Assembly (NCBI GenBank): GCA_017539165.1
Contig: JAFYHN010000098.1
Location: forward strand, 1-64,000
Reading direction: 5' to 3'
Length of the DNA: 64,000 bases
From: Eubacterium sp.
GTDB taxonomy: Bacteria > Bacillota > Clostridia > Lachnospirales > Lachnospiraceae
The notes under the pieces are model-generated. The model was not told the DNA's origin. It made no database searches and saw only the letters and a list, made by a program, of their open reading frames with translations. The position numbers and the translations under genes are program-made. This document shows, piece after piece, positions 43,242 to 52,417 of this stretch (position 1 is its first letter; the number at the start of each line of letters is the position of its first letter).

Positions 43242-45788
43242 TTACTGTTCTACAGCCGGAGTCCAGTATTCTGAATTGTAAATATCAGTAAGAAGATATG
43301 TAACCTTATTCTTTGCTCCAACATCCTCATACGAAAGTACAGCATCCTTACTATAGTTCCAAGACTCACCTATCATATAGCTATCATTGTAGTTGCCATC
43401 ATTATCGTAGAAATCACATATAAAGTCTATCTTCGTACCTTCAGCGATTTCTGTCATTGCCTTAGCAACAGGCATATCTGATTCATCCTTTGCTCCCTCA
43501 CCGGAAACACCAGATTCATCATCTATAGATTCTGTTCCAAATTCGGCTATATCATCTTTATAATCATATCTTGCGCCGGCAATATATCCATCAGGATGTT
43601 CCTTATCAAATATAATTATAAGATTGCATCTTACACCATCTACAAGCGCCGGAACACGTCCCTGAACAATCGTCTCATTAGTTCCCTCAGTTGTAGTAGT
43701 ATCCTCGTAATAAAATGCAACTGGCTGACCATTTATCGCAAACCATTTATTATCTGTATCACCGATCAGCTTGCCGTCCTCAGTAAAGTAATAGAAGTTA
43801 TCAAGACCCATATCCAGATATCCATCACCATCTTCAACAAACATATTTACCTGAAGATTCTGTATCAGCTCCCACTGTTCCTTCGGAATATCCATCAGAT
43901 GCTGTCCATCAACCTCCTGCCAGACAAGCTGTGAAGGATCAAACTGATTACCCGCAACATACTGAGCTGCCTGATCAACATCAAATGCTTCTTCATCATC
44001 CATGAACTCAGTAGCATCTCTGTCAATACCCTCTATACTTCTTCCACCGCTGAGAAATGCATTCAGAAGAGTTCCTATTGCATCACCACCTGAGGTCGTT
44101 CCACCACCGGCACTTGAACCGAAAAGCGAACCAAGTGCAGATCCCTGGCCACCGGCAGATATCTGACCTGTAGTCTCAAGTCCGGCAAATGCCTTAATAC
44201 ATGTATTGTACTCACTATCAACACCGATAGCCGAGTTGATAGCTGCAGCCGAATCAACCTTAGAAGCCTTCTTGTATGGGAAGTAAATAGAAACTCCGTA
44301 TGCATTTGTCATACTATTTGAAGTTCTGTTGTACTTAACCGCTGAAAGAATTGCATCTGATAATTCTTTAGACTCAGCATTTCCAATTGTATTAGCAAAA
44401 TTAACAAGGTCAATCTGATCAATCTTAGATGAAACGGCAAATTCTCTCGAACCCGCTCTTGCATCAGAAACCTGTTTGAAGTCAGAACCCTTGATAAGAT
44501 TAGTTGCTGAAGATGAAAATGCACTCATCTTTTCAGGAACTGTCTCAGAAAACTCGCTAAGATCTATAACCGAAAGTGTAGTCTTCTGTCCACCACAGAC
44601 TCTGTTACATTCATCAACAAAGCCGTCTACTATATTCTTTCCGATCTCAAGAGTAGGCATAGATGTGTTCTGTCCAAGCGCATTAACCCACTTAGTATAG
44701 TACCATCCGATACCAGGTTCAGTTTCCTCTGACGCGATAAGATAGTCAGCATATTTGCTGGCCATTATAGCAGTTTCATAAGTAGCCATAAGACATGCAT
44801 CAAATCCGATAAAGTCAAATGTCTGACCAGTCGCTCTGAGAGCCTGATCTATCTGAGCAAGATTCATAGAACCTGCTGATTTATGTTTTTCATCATATCC
44901 ATAACCACTGAGCGATCCGCCGCCGTGATCCCAGAATATGAGATTCTGTCTGTTTGCAGGATAATTCTGTACACAGAAGTTGATAAAATCGACAAGTGTA
45001 TTTGGATCAGTCATAACTCTGTCCCCATCATCGGAAACAAGCTGTTCCATCTTACCTGTCTGAATCTTATATATCTGATTTACTCTATTACTGATTCCAT
45101 TTGTTTTCCAGCCGTTACAACCGCCAGTATAAACAATGATATTAACATTATCAGGAATATTAGCCTGAGCCATCTCACCGATATCATTCGTAGCCATACC
45201 TGATCTAGACTCAAGATCCGTGCCACAGTCGTAGATCATGATAGTAACTGTATCCTGACCATTACCAAGAATCTGTGTTCTCTTCTCTCTTGCCTGTGAA
45301 GATACCTCGGTATTAAGCTTGGATGTATTATTCAGACCATTCTGCCATCCTACACTTGTAGAAGCACCTGAAAATCCACCAAAGAGACTTGATATATCTC
45401 CAAAGTTCTGAGCACCTGTAGAACCAGTTGAGGTCGATGTACCTGTAGAAGAACTGTTACCACCTACGTTAATCGAACCACCGGTTGAATTACTACCTGA
45501 TGTAGAGTTCGTTCCCTGACCAGCTCCGGTATTTGAGTTACCAACATTTCCCGTGCCGGTATTACCGCCACCTCCACCAAATATCATAAATAAGATAATG
45601 ATGATAATAACAAGAGTTCCTGAACCACCGCCTATCTTGGCAGCTCTGCTTCCTGATGATGCAGCTTTTCTACCTGCATATCCATCCTGCCTTCCGACAG
45701 GACCACCACCAAGTCCTTCACCACGGCGATGAACACCTTTACTGTTACCAGTTGAATTTCTTTGTCTGTTAGTACTTCTTGGATCCAT
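43242..45788 (-). CDS. Clostripain-family (C11) cysteine peptidase, membrane-anchored
   Basis: 848 residues: a basic Gly/Ser/Asn-rich N-terminus, one membrane helix (about 58-69, LVIIIIILFMIF), a Gly/Asn/Ser/Thr-rich low-complexity linker (about 70-130), then the peptidase: TVTIMIYDCGTDLES, FWDHGGGS near 287 (catalytic His) and FIGFDACLMATYE near 330 (catalytic Cys). C11 enzymes cut after Arg or Lys. A further extracellular domain occupies about 600-848. An extracytoplasmic location is inferred. ATG 45786-45788 follows GGGG by 7 nt. The 226-bp structured element lies 43 nt upstream of the gene. Confidence 0.9.
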   Translation of the reverse strand: MDPRSTNRQRNSTGNSKGVHRRGEGLGGGPVGRQDGYAGRKAASSGSRAAKIGGGSGTLVIIIIILFMIFGGGGGNTGTGNVGNSNTGAGQGTNSTSGSNSTGGSINVGGNSSSTGTSTSTGSTGAQNFGDISSLFGGFSGASTSVGWQNGLNNTSKLNTEVSSQAREKRTQILGNGQDTVTIMIYDCGTDLESRSGMATNDIGEMAQANIPDNVNIIVYTGGCNGWKTNGISNRVNQIYKIQTGKMEQLVSDDGDRVMTDPNTLVDFINFCVQNYPANRQNLIFWDHGGGSLSGYGYDEKHKSAGSMNLAQIDQALRATGQTFDFIGFDACLMATYETAIMASKYADYLIASEETEPGIGWYYTKWVNALGQNTSMPTLEIGKNIVDGFVDECNRVCGGQKTTLSVIDLSEFSETVPEKMSAFSSSATNLIKGSDFKQVSDARAGSREFAVSSKIDQIDLVNFANTIGNAESKELSDAILSAVKYNRTSNSMTNAYGVSIYFPYKKASKVDSAAAINSAIGVDSEYNTCIKAFAGLETTGQISAGGQGSALGSLFGSSAGGGTTSGGDAIGTLLNAFLSGGRSIEGIDRDATEFMDDEEAFDVDQAAQYVAGNQFDPSQLVWQEVDGQHLMDIPKEQWELIQNLQVNMFVEDGDGYLDMGLDNFYYFTEDGKLIGDTDNKWFAINGQPVAFYYEDTTTTEGTNETIVQGRVPALVDGVRCNLIIIFDKEHPDGYIAGARYDYKDDIAEFGTESIDDESGVSGEGAKDESDMPVAKAMTEIAEGTKIDFICDFYDNDGNYNDSYMIGESWNYSKDAVLSYEDVGAKNKVTYLLTDIYNSEYWTPAVEQ

Positions 45789-45830
45789 TTTTTATCCCCT
45801 TTTACAATAGAATAAGATTCTCAATCCGCA

Positions 45831-46056
45831 GTTACTATTCGCGCAACCTCAAAACACATTCGGGACGTCCGTGCACGTAAACAGTTTTTATTATACAAGT
45901 ATATAAAAACTGTTTACGGCACTCTACCGTCTGCTTCGCAGACACCTCCCTCATGCATTTTGAGGTTCCTGCTTCGCAGGTAACATGAGATAATAATCCA
46001 AAGCGATTCTGCAAGCAGTCGCTTTGTTTCTTATCTCATGTAACGCGAATAGTAAC
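45831..46056. other. 226-bp multi-hairpin element with 13-bp terminal inverted repeats
   Basis: Ends GTTACTATTCGCG and CGCGAATAGTAAC are perfect inverted repeats. Nested inside: AACCTCAAAA/TTTTGAGGTT (45845-45854 with 45958-45967); a 52-nt hairpin GTGC-CGTAAACAG...CTGTTTACG-GCAC (45871-45922); GTCTGC-TTC-GCAGAC (45929-45943); CCTGC-TTC-GCAGG (45968-45980); and ACATGAGATAA/TTATCTCATGT (45983-45993 with 46031-46041) enclosing AAAGCGA/TCGCTTT. Nearly every base can pair. It fills the 354-nt gap between the protease gene and the etfA terminator. It could be a structured RNA or a non-autonomous mobile repeat; no coding frame is evident. Confidence 0.75.
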
Positions 46057-46105
46057 ACTCTGTTTGACATTATACCACGCCAAGTATATTCCTAAAAGAA
46101 AAAAA

Positions 46106-46131
46106 TACCCGGAGGAACATTCCTCCGGGTA
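46106..46131 (-). terminator. Terminator of the butyrate operon
   Basis: A perfect 12-bp stem TACCCGGAGGAA/TTCCTCCGGGTA with a 2-nt loop, followed on the minus strand by a T-run; 12 nt past the etfA stop. Confidence 0.9.
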
Positions 46132-46142
46132 CCAATATGATC

Positions 46143-47204
46143 TTAGTCTTCTTCTAAGCCTTCTTCTTTACGTGCTTTGATTCCTTCAGTAAGAAGTGGT
46201 ACGATCTTGTTAAGATCTCCAACAATACCGTAGTCAGCAACATCGAAGATTGGAGCTGATTCATCTTTATTGATAGCGATAATGATCTCAGACTCTTCCA
46301 TACCTGCTGTATGCTGAATAGCACCAGAGATACCGATAGCGAAGTATACAAGTGGTCTAACTGTCTTACCTGTCTGACCAACCTGAAGCTCCTTAGGAAG
46401 CCATCCGTTATCTACTGCAGCACGTGAACATGCTACTTCACCACCAAGTACATCTGCAAGGTCTTTAAGAAGCTGGAAGTTCTCAGCTGAACCAACACCT
46501 CTACCACCTGCAACAAGAATCTTAGCTTTCTGAATATCAACAGTCTCATTAACTGCCTTGATGATATCAAGGATCTCAACATACTTCTCATCAGGAGTGA
46601 ATCCAGGATTGAACTTAACAACCTCGCACTCTCTTCCAACAATCTTAGGAGATCTCTTCATAACACCAGGTCTAACTGTTGCCATCTGTGGTCTGAAGTC
46701 AGGACAAGCGATTGTAGCGATTGTATTTCCACCAAATGCAGGTCTTGTCATGAGAAGCTGATTGTGCTTCTGCTGATCTTCTTTTCCTGGAATTGGATTG
46801 AGAGGGAAATCACCGATCTCAAGTACTGTACAGTCAGCTGTAAGTCCTGTATGTACTCTTGCACATACACGAGGTGCAAGATCACGACCGATTGCTGTTG
46901 CTCCGATAAGGAACACATCCGGCTTGAATTCATTAATAACTTCTGACAGAGCATGTGCATATGGCTCTGTTCTGTATTCCTTAAGCTCAGGATCATCGAT
47001 GAGGATGATTCTATCAGCACCGTGCTCCTTAAGATGGAATACCTTATTCTCTATCTCTGAACCACAAAGTACAGCAACAACCTCTGTATTAAGGTCTTTT
47101 GCTAACTCTATAGCCTTACCCATGAGCTCGTATGTGATCTCAGTGATATGATTATCTATCTGCTGAGCAAAGACATACACGCCCTTATATTGTTCTAAAG
47201 ACAT
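46143..47204 (-). CDS. etfA: Electron transfer flavoprotein alpha subunit
   Basis: Partner of EtfB in the butyryl-CoA dehydrogenase complex that couples crotonyl-CoA reduction to ferredoxin reduction (electron bifurcation) in clostridia. The 353 residues end with the FAD-binding domain: AGGRGVGSAENFQLL, GGEVACSRAAVDNGWL, QVGQTGKTV and YFAIGISGAIQHTAGM. ATG 47202-47204 follows GGAGG. Last gene of the operon, 29 nt after etfB. Confidence 0.97.
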   Translation of the reverse strand: MSLEQYKGVYVFAQQIDNHITEITYELMGKAIELAKDLNTEVVAVLCGSEIENKVFHLKEHGADRIILIDDPELKEYRTEPYAHALSEVINEFKPDVFLIGATAIGRDLAPRVCARVHTGLTADCTVLEIGDFPLNPIPGKEDQQKHNQLLMTRPAFGGNTIATIACPDFRPQMATVRPGVMKRSPKIVGRECEVVKFNPGFTPDEKYVEILDIIKAVNETVDIQKAKILVAGGRGVGSAENFQLLKDLADVLGGEVACSRAAVDNGWLPKELQVGQTGKTVRPLVYFAIGISGAIQHTAGMEESEIIIAINKDESAPIFDVADYGIVGDLNKIVPLLTEGIKARKEEGLEED

Positions 47205-47233
47205 AATTTAGTCCTCCTATTCTATAATATATA

Positions 47234-48019
47234 CTAGATTACAAATTTCTCTGCGAGCTTACCGAGTATGTAGTCAGCAGCTTCATTAGCTGTTTCTGGA
47301 GCAACCTTTTCACCGGCACCCTTTGCAACTTTATCTGAAGCCTTTGCAATCTGTGTAGGAGAACCTTTAAGTCCCATATTGCTATCATCGAGTGTATCAA
47401 GTGCATCTCTATCCCACACTGTGATCTCCTCTTCGAATGCATCGAAGATTCCACCCGGAGTCATATATCTAGGTACATTTAACTCTGAAAGAGCTGTTAC
47501 AAGACAAGGCATCTTAGCTTTAAGGATATGATGTCTGTCATCATACTGTCTCTTAACTATAACTGAATCACCCTCAACCTTAAGCTCTTCAGCATAAGAT
47601 ATAAGAGGAAGACCAAGATGCTCTGATATCTGAGGTCCAACCTGAGCAGTATCTCCGTCGATAGCCTGACGACCTGTAATGATAAGATCGTAATCAAGCT
47701 TTCTGAGTGCAGCAGCGATTGTCTGAGATGTAGCCCATGTATCTGCTCCTGCAAGTCTTCTATCTGTAACGAGTACTGCTTTATCAGCACCCATAGCAAG
47801 TGCTTCTCTAAGAACATCTTCTGCCTTAGGAAGTCCCATTGTTACAACAGTAACTGTTGCACCATTTTCGTCCTTGATACGAAGTGCAGCCTCAAGACCA
47901 GCCTTGTCATCAGGATTCATAATGGATTTCATTGCATTTCTGTCGAGAGTACCATCTGGCTTAAACTTTACTCCACCTTTTGTATCAGGTACCTGTTTTA
48001 CACAAACAACTATATTCAC
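47234..48019 (-). CDS. etfB: Electron transfer flavoprotein beta subunit
   Basis: 261 residues beginning with the family signature MNIVVCVKQVPDT, then VVTMGLPKAEDVLREALAMG and TGRQAIDGDTAQVGPQ (nucleotide/flavin contacts). In bifurcating EtfAB this subunit holds the NADH-side FAD. The start codon is GTG at 48017-48019, eight bases after GGAGG. It lies 13 nt after bcd. Confidence 0.97.
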   Translation of the reverse strand: MNIVVCVKQVPDTKGGVKFKPDGTLDRNAMKSIMNPDDKAGLEAALRIKDENGATVTVVTMGLPKAEDVLREALAMGADKAVLVTDRRLAGADTWATSQTIAAALRKLDYDLIITGRQAIDGDTAQVGPQISEHLGLPLISYAEELKVEGDSVIVKRQYDDRHHILKAKMPCLVTALSELNVPRYMTPGGIFDAFEEEITVWDRDALDTLDDSNMGLKGSPTQIAKASDKVAKGAGEKVAPETANEAADYILGKLAEKFVI

Positions 48020-48032
48020 GCCTGTACCCTCC

Positions 48033-49199
48033 TTATGCTAAAAGATTTCCTGAGATAACCATACGCTGAACTTCGCTGGTTCCCTCATAAATCTCTGTTA
48101 TTTTTGCATCGCGCATCATACGCTCGATTTCGTATTCCTTAATGTATCCGTATCCACCATGGAGCTGAACTGCCTTAGTTGTTACTTCCATAGCAACTTC
48201 TGCAGCATAAAGCTTAGCCATAGCAGCTTCAACACTGTAGGAAACCTTTGCTCCCTCAGCAAACTGCTGCTTCTTCATAGCAGCCTGGTATACGAGAAGC
48301 TTTGCAGCCTCTACCTTTGTAGCCATGTTTGCAAGTTGGAACTGTGTATTCTGGAAAGCAGATATGCTTCTTCCGAACTGCTTTCTTTCCTTTGTATATG
48401 CAACTGTTCTCTCAAGAGCACCCTCAGCGATTCCGAGAGCCTGAGCAGCGATACCGATACGTCCGCCGTCAAGAGTATGCATTGCTATACCGAATCCCTT
48501 ACCCTGAGCACCAAGAAGTGCTGACTTAGGGATACGAGCATCTTCAAATATAAGCTCATAAGTTGAAGAACCGCAGATACCCATCTTATTTTCCTTTGTA
48601 CCAAATGAAAATCCAGGTGTACCCTTATCAACGATAAATGCTGATATCTCCTTCATCTTACGTCCGCGCTTTTCAACGATTCCAGTAACAGCGATAACGA
48701 TGTAAACATCAGCCACCTTACCATTTGTGATAAAGCACTTTGATCCGTTAAGAACCCACTCATCACCGTCAAGAACTGCCTTGGTCTGCTGCATCTGAGC
48801 ATCTGTTCCTGCACCAGGCTCTGTAAGTGCAAATGCACCAAGCTTCTTACCTGAAGCAAGGTCTGCAACATACTTCTCCTTCTGCTCCTGTGTACCATAT
48901 GTCATAATAGGGTCGATACAAAGAGAAGTATGAGCTGAAAGGATAACTGAAGTAGTAGCACAAACTTTAGCCATCTCTTCTACTGCCATGATGTATGTAA
49001 GTACATCACAACCCTGTCCACCGAATTCCTTCGGTACAGGAATTCCCATGAATCCGGCCTTAGCCATCTTCTCAACTGTTTCACTTGGAAATCTGTGCTG
49101 TTCATCAATTTCCATAGCAAGAGGCTTAACCTCTGTCTCAGCGAACTCTTTGAAAAGCTCCTGAGCCATCTCATGCTTTTTATCAAGTGTGAAATCCAT
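48033..49199 (-). CDS. bcd: Butyryl-CoA dehydrogenase
   Basis: Acyl-CoA dehydrogenase reducing crotonyl-CoA to butyryl-CoA with EtfAB. The 388 residues show [20 protein letters not shown] (FAD/substrate region), [13 protein letters not shown] and the catalytic-Glu region [19 protein letters not shown] at the C-terminus. ATG 49197-49199 follows GGAGG by 7 nt. Located between hbd and etfB. Confidence 0.97.
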   Translation of the reverse strand: MDFTLDKKHEMAQELFKEFAETEVKPLAMEIDEQHRFPSETVEKMAKAGFMGIPVPKEFGGQGCDVLTYIMAVEEMAKVCATTSVILSAHTSLCIDPIMTYGTQEQKEKYVADLASGKKLGAFALTEPGAGTDAQMQQTKAVLDGDEWVLNGSKCFITNGKVADVYIVIAVTGIVEKRGRKMKEISAFIVDKGTPGFSFGTKENKMGICGSSTYELIFEDARIPKSALLGAQGKGFGIAMHTLDGGRIGIAAQALGIAEGALERTVAYTKERKQFGRSISAFQNTQFQLANMATKVEAAKLLVYQAAMKKQQFAEGAKVSYSVEAAMAKLYAAEVAMEVTTKAVQLHGGYGYIKEYEIERMMRDAKITEIYEGTSEVQRMVISGNLLA

Positions 49200-49257
49200 G
49201 ATATTTCCTCCAAAATCAAGGACAAGGACTAAGCCTTGTCCTATTAATGATTATTAT

Positions 49258-50130
49258 TTACAGTGCGTCAACAGGTGTCTTTGTACGGTCTTCATTGTAC
49301 TTGTAGAATCCCTTACCGCTCTTGACACCAAGGTTACCGCCACGTACCATCTTACGAAGAAGTGGACATGCACGATACTTGCTGTCACCTGTCTCTGCAT
49401 AAAGAACATCCATGATTGCAAGACAGATATCAAGACCTACGAAATCACCAAGTTCAAGTGGTCCCATAGGGTGATTAGCACCAAGCTTCATAGCTGCATC
49501 GATACCAGCTATATCTGAAACACCTTCCATCTTGATGAAGGCAGCTTCATTGATCATTGGGATGAGAATTCTGTTAACAACGAATCCTGCAGCTTCGTTA
49601 ACCTGAACAGGTGTCTTACCGATTGCTGTAGCAAGATCAACGATTGTCTTAACAGTCTCGTCAGGTGTATTAACACCAGCGATAACTTCAACGAGCTTCA
49701 TTCTGTCAGCAGGGTTGAAGAAATGCATTCCGATCATCGGACGTGTAAGACCATTTCCAATCTCAGTGATTGAAAGGCTAGATGTATTTGATGCGAAGAT
49801 ACACTCTGGCTTGCAGATTTTGTCAAGCTCAGCGAATGTTGTCTTCTTAACTTCCATATTCTCGAATGCAGCTTCTACGATAAGATCACAGTCTGCACAA
49901 AGATCTTCTTTGAGACCTGGAGTGATACGAGCAAGAATAGCATCAACCTGCTCCTGTGTCATCTTCTCTTTTGCAACAAGTCTTGCATAACCTTTAGCGA
50001 TCTTGTCCTTACCGCCTTCAGCCCACTCAGCCTTGATGTCGCAAAGAGCAACTTCATATCCTTCGTTCTGAGCAAATGCCTTAGCAATGCCCTGTCCCAT
50101 TGTTCCTGCGCCGATTACGCCTACTTTCAT
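49258..50130 (-). CDS. hbd: 3-hydroxybutyryl-CoA dehydrogenase
   Basis: Reduces acetoacetyl-CoA to 3-hydroxybutyryl-CoA. The 290 residues start with the NAD(P) motif VGVIGAGTMGQGIAKAFA, followed by the catalytic region SNTSSLSITEI and GMHFFNPADRMKLVEVI (His). The length is normal for the bacterial single-domain enzyme. ATG 50128-50130 follows GGAGAA. It lies 12 nt after crt. Confidence 0.97.
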   Translation of the reverse strand: MKVGVIGAGTMGQGIAKAFAQNEGYEVALCDIKAEWAEGGKDKIAKGYARLVAKEKMTQEQVDAILARITPGLKEDLCADCDLIVEAAFENMEVKKTTFAELDKICKPECIFASNTSSLSITEIGNGLTRPMIGMHFFNPADRMKLVEVIAGVNTPDETVKTIVDLATAIGKTPVQVNEAAGFVVNRILIPMINEAAFIKMEGVSDIAGIDAAMKLGANHPMGPLELGDFVGLDICLAIMDVLYAETGDSKYRACPLLRKMVRGGNLGVKSGKGFYKYNEDRTKTPVDAL

Positions 50131-50142
50131 ATTTGTTCTCCT

Positions 50143-50937
50143 TTATTTATTATTGAAAGGTACCACCTTAAGTTTCTTTTCTTTATCCTTTTCAAGGAAG
50201 TTAGCCATAGCAGCCTTCTGATCTTCTGTCTCGAAGCAGTCTCCGAAAAGTTTTTCTTCTATTACTATAGCACCGTCCATATCAGCATCAAGTCCGTCGT
50301 TGATTGCCTTCTTGCAGTTACGTACTGCGATAGGTGCATTTGCAGAAATGATAGATGCAAGCTTCTTAGCCTGATCAAGCAGTTCTTCCTGAGGATATAC
50401 CGCATTTACAAGACCGATGCGAAGTGCCTCATCAGCTTTGATATTGCGAGCTGTGTAGATAAGCTGTTTAGCCATACCAACACCAACTATTCTTGCGAGT
50501 CTCTGAGTTCCTCCGAATCCAGGTGTGATTCCAAGACCAACCTCAGGCTGACCGAATATAGCATTATCTGAACATATTCTGATATCACAACTCATTGATA
50601 TCTCACATCCGCCGCCGAGAGCGAATCCGTTAACAGCAGCTATTACAGGAATTGGGAATGTCTCGATGAATCTGAAAACATCATTTCCTTTCTTACCGAA
50701 TGCTTCGCCTTCTGCCTTAGTAAGTGTAGACATCTCTCCGATATCTGCGCCTGCGACAAATGACTTCTCTCCGGCACCTGTAAGGATAATAGCACGTGTC
50801 TTATCAATGTCTACAGCTTTAAATGTAGCCTCTAACTCTTCAAGAACCTGAGAATTGAGGGCGTTCAGAGCCTTTGGACGATTGATGGTGATAATACCTA
50901 CAAATCCATCCTGCTCATAAGTAATGAATTCTGCCAT
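50143..50937 (-). CDS. crt: Crotonase (3-hydroxybutyryl-CoA dehydratase)
   Basis: Dehydrates 3-hydroxybutyryl-CoA to crotonyl-CoA. The 264 residues have the oxyanion-hole segments AFVAGADIGEM-type (KSFVAGADIGEMS) and ALGGGCEISMSCDI, and the catalytic Glu block GQPEVGLGITPGFGGTQRL. ATG 50935-50937 follows GGAG. Second gene of the butyrate operon, 56 nt after thl. Confidence 0.97.
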   Translation of the reverse strand: MAEFITYEQDGFVGIITINRPKALNALNSQVLEELEATFKAVDIDKTRAIILTGAGEKSFVAGADIGEMSTLTKAEGEAFGKKGNDVFRFIETFPIPVIAAVNGFALGGGCEISMSCDIRICSDNAIFGQPEVGLGITPGFGGTQRLARIVGVGMAKQLIYTARNIKADEALRIGLVNAVYPQEELLDQAKKLASIISANAPIAVRNCKKAINDGLDADMDGAIVIEEKLFGDCFETEDQKAAMANFLEKDKEKKLKVVPFNNK

Positions 50938-50993
50938 GATTTTTCTCCTGATTATTTATTTGATAAATCTATATATCGAATTAAGAATAACTA

Positions 50994-52190
50994 TTAGTCA
51001 CGCTCAACGATAGTAGCGCAACCCATTCCACCACCGATGCAAAGTGTTGCAAGGCCCTTCTTGAGGTCCATGTCTTCCATCTCATGAAGAAGTGTAACAA
51101 GGATACGGCATCCTGATGCTCCAACTGGATGTCCAAGAGCGATTGCACCACCACGTGGATTAAGCTGCTTCTCTACATCGATTCCAAGATCCTTACCAAC
51201 TGCTACAGACTGAGCTGCGAAAGCTTCATTTGCCTCGATAACATCGAAGTCTTCAATCTTGTAACCTGTCTTAGCCATAACTTTCTTTGTAGCTGCTACA
51301 GGACCAACACCCATGATCTCAGGTGCAACACCTGCAAGAGCTCCACCAACAAATGTAGCCATAGGCTTAACACCGAGCTCCTTAGCCTTCTCCTCAGACA
51401 TAACTACGATTGCTGCTGCACCGTCGTTAATACCTGAAGCGTTACCAGCTGTTACATATCCATCAGGATTGATAGCTCTCATCTTAGCAAGACCTTCAGC
51501 TGTGATTCCGGCACGTGGATTCTCATCTGTGTCGAAAAGAACTGTTTCCTTCTTTTTCTTTATCTCTACAGGAACGATTTCTCTCTTGAAAGCGCCTTCA
51601 GCCATAGCCTTCTCACATTTCTGCTGTGAGTTTGCAGCGAACTCATCAAGCTCTTCTCTTGTAAGTCCCCACTGCTCAGCTACATTATCAGCTGTCTTGA
51701 TCATGTGATAATCGTTGAATGCATCCCAAAGAGCATCTTTAACCATAGTATCTACAAGAGCACCCTGGCTGTTTGATGGCCATGTCATTCTGTATCCATA
51801 ACGTCCGTTTGGAAGTGCGAAAGGAGCCATTGACATGTTCTCCATACCACCTGCAACAACAATGTCAGCATCGCCTGCCTGAATCATCTGAGCAGCCATG
51901 TTAACTGCATTAAGACCTGATCCGCAAACTACGTTGATAGTAACTGCAGGACATTCAACAGGAAGTCCAGCTTTAAGTGCTGCCTGACGAGCAACGTTCT
52001 GACCCTGACCAGCCTGGATTACACAACCCATGTATACGTGGTCAACCTGATCAGCTGAAACACCGGCACGGTTAAGAGCTTCCTTGATTACGATAGAACC
52101 AAGTTCTGCTGCAGGAGTGTTGCTGAGTGATCCACCCATAGTTCCGATTGCTGTACGACAAGCTCCAGCTAAAACGACTTTCTTTGACAT
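50994..52190 (-). CDS. thl: Acetyl-CoA acetyltransferase (thiolase)
   Basis: Condenses two acetyl-CoA to acetoacetyl-CoA, the first step of butyrate synthesis. The 398 residues contain the acylated Cys in [12 protein letters not shown], then [21 protein letters not shown] (His) and the second Cys in [13 protein letters not shown] 52188-52190 follows GGAGG by 8 nt; an ATG five codons upstream contains the ribosome binding site and is not used. First gene of thl-crt-hbd-bcd-etfB-etfA, the order known from Butyrivibrio-type organisms. Confidence 0.97.
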   Translation of the reverse strand: MSKKVVLAGACRTAIGTMGGSLSNTPAAELGSIVIKEALNRAGVSADQVDHVYMGCVIQAGQGQNVARQAALKAGLPVECPAVTINVVCGSGLNAVNMAAQMIQAGDADIVVAGGMENMSMAPFALPNGRYGYRMTWPSNSQGALVDTMVKDALWDAFNDYHMIKTADNVAEQWGLTREELDEFAANSQQKCEKAMAEGAFKREIVPVEIKKKKETVLFDTDENPRAGITAEGLAKMRAINPDGYVTAGNASGINDGAAAIVVMSEEKAKELGVKPMATFVGGALAGVAPEIMGVGPVAATKKVMAKTGYKIEDFDVIEANEAFAAQSVAVGKDLGIDVEKQLNPRGGAIALGHPVGASGCRILVTLLHEMEDMDLKKGLATLCIGGGMGCATIVERD

Positions 52191-52267
52191 AAATAATTCC
52201 TCCATAAAATTTATTTAAATTAATAAGTTACTCATTATTTGCGCCCAAATTCTGAAAACGCTTCTTA

Positions 52268-52296
52268 ATGATATCATAAATAAAAATCAATGGCAA
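52268..52296 (-). promoter_or_regulatory. Predicted promoter of the butyrate operon
   Basis: TTGCCA, 17 bp, TATCAT on the minus strand, about 78 nt before the thl ATG. I looked nearby for a Rex-type TTGTTAA-N4-TTAACAA operator and did not find one. Confidence 0.55.
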
Positions 52297-52396
52297 CAAA
52301 TAAGAATTCGGTTAATCGTTGATTTTTCTATACTTTTTAATAATGTTTATAGTTATATTACACAAACACTTTTTGCTACTATTTACAAAAATGTAA

Positions 52397-52410
52397 GGAA
52401 AGCGCTTACA
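52397..52410 (-). promoter_or_regulatory. cre-like (CcpA) site between the hydrogenase gene and thl
   Basis: Minus strand TGTAAGCGCTTTCC fits the catabolite-responsive consensus TGWAARCGYTWNCW at 13 of 14 positions. It lies about 100 bp upstream of the thl -35 box (where CcpA can activate) and just downstream of the hydrogenase-like stop codon. Confidence 0.5.
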
Positions 52411-52417
52411 ATAATTT

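Noticed and set aside
52206-52417. Rex operator in front of thl
   Set aside because: No TTGTTAA-N4-TTAACAA-like palindrome could be found by eye in the 212-nt gap, although Rex control would be biologically sensible.
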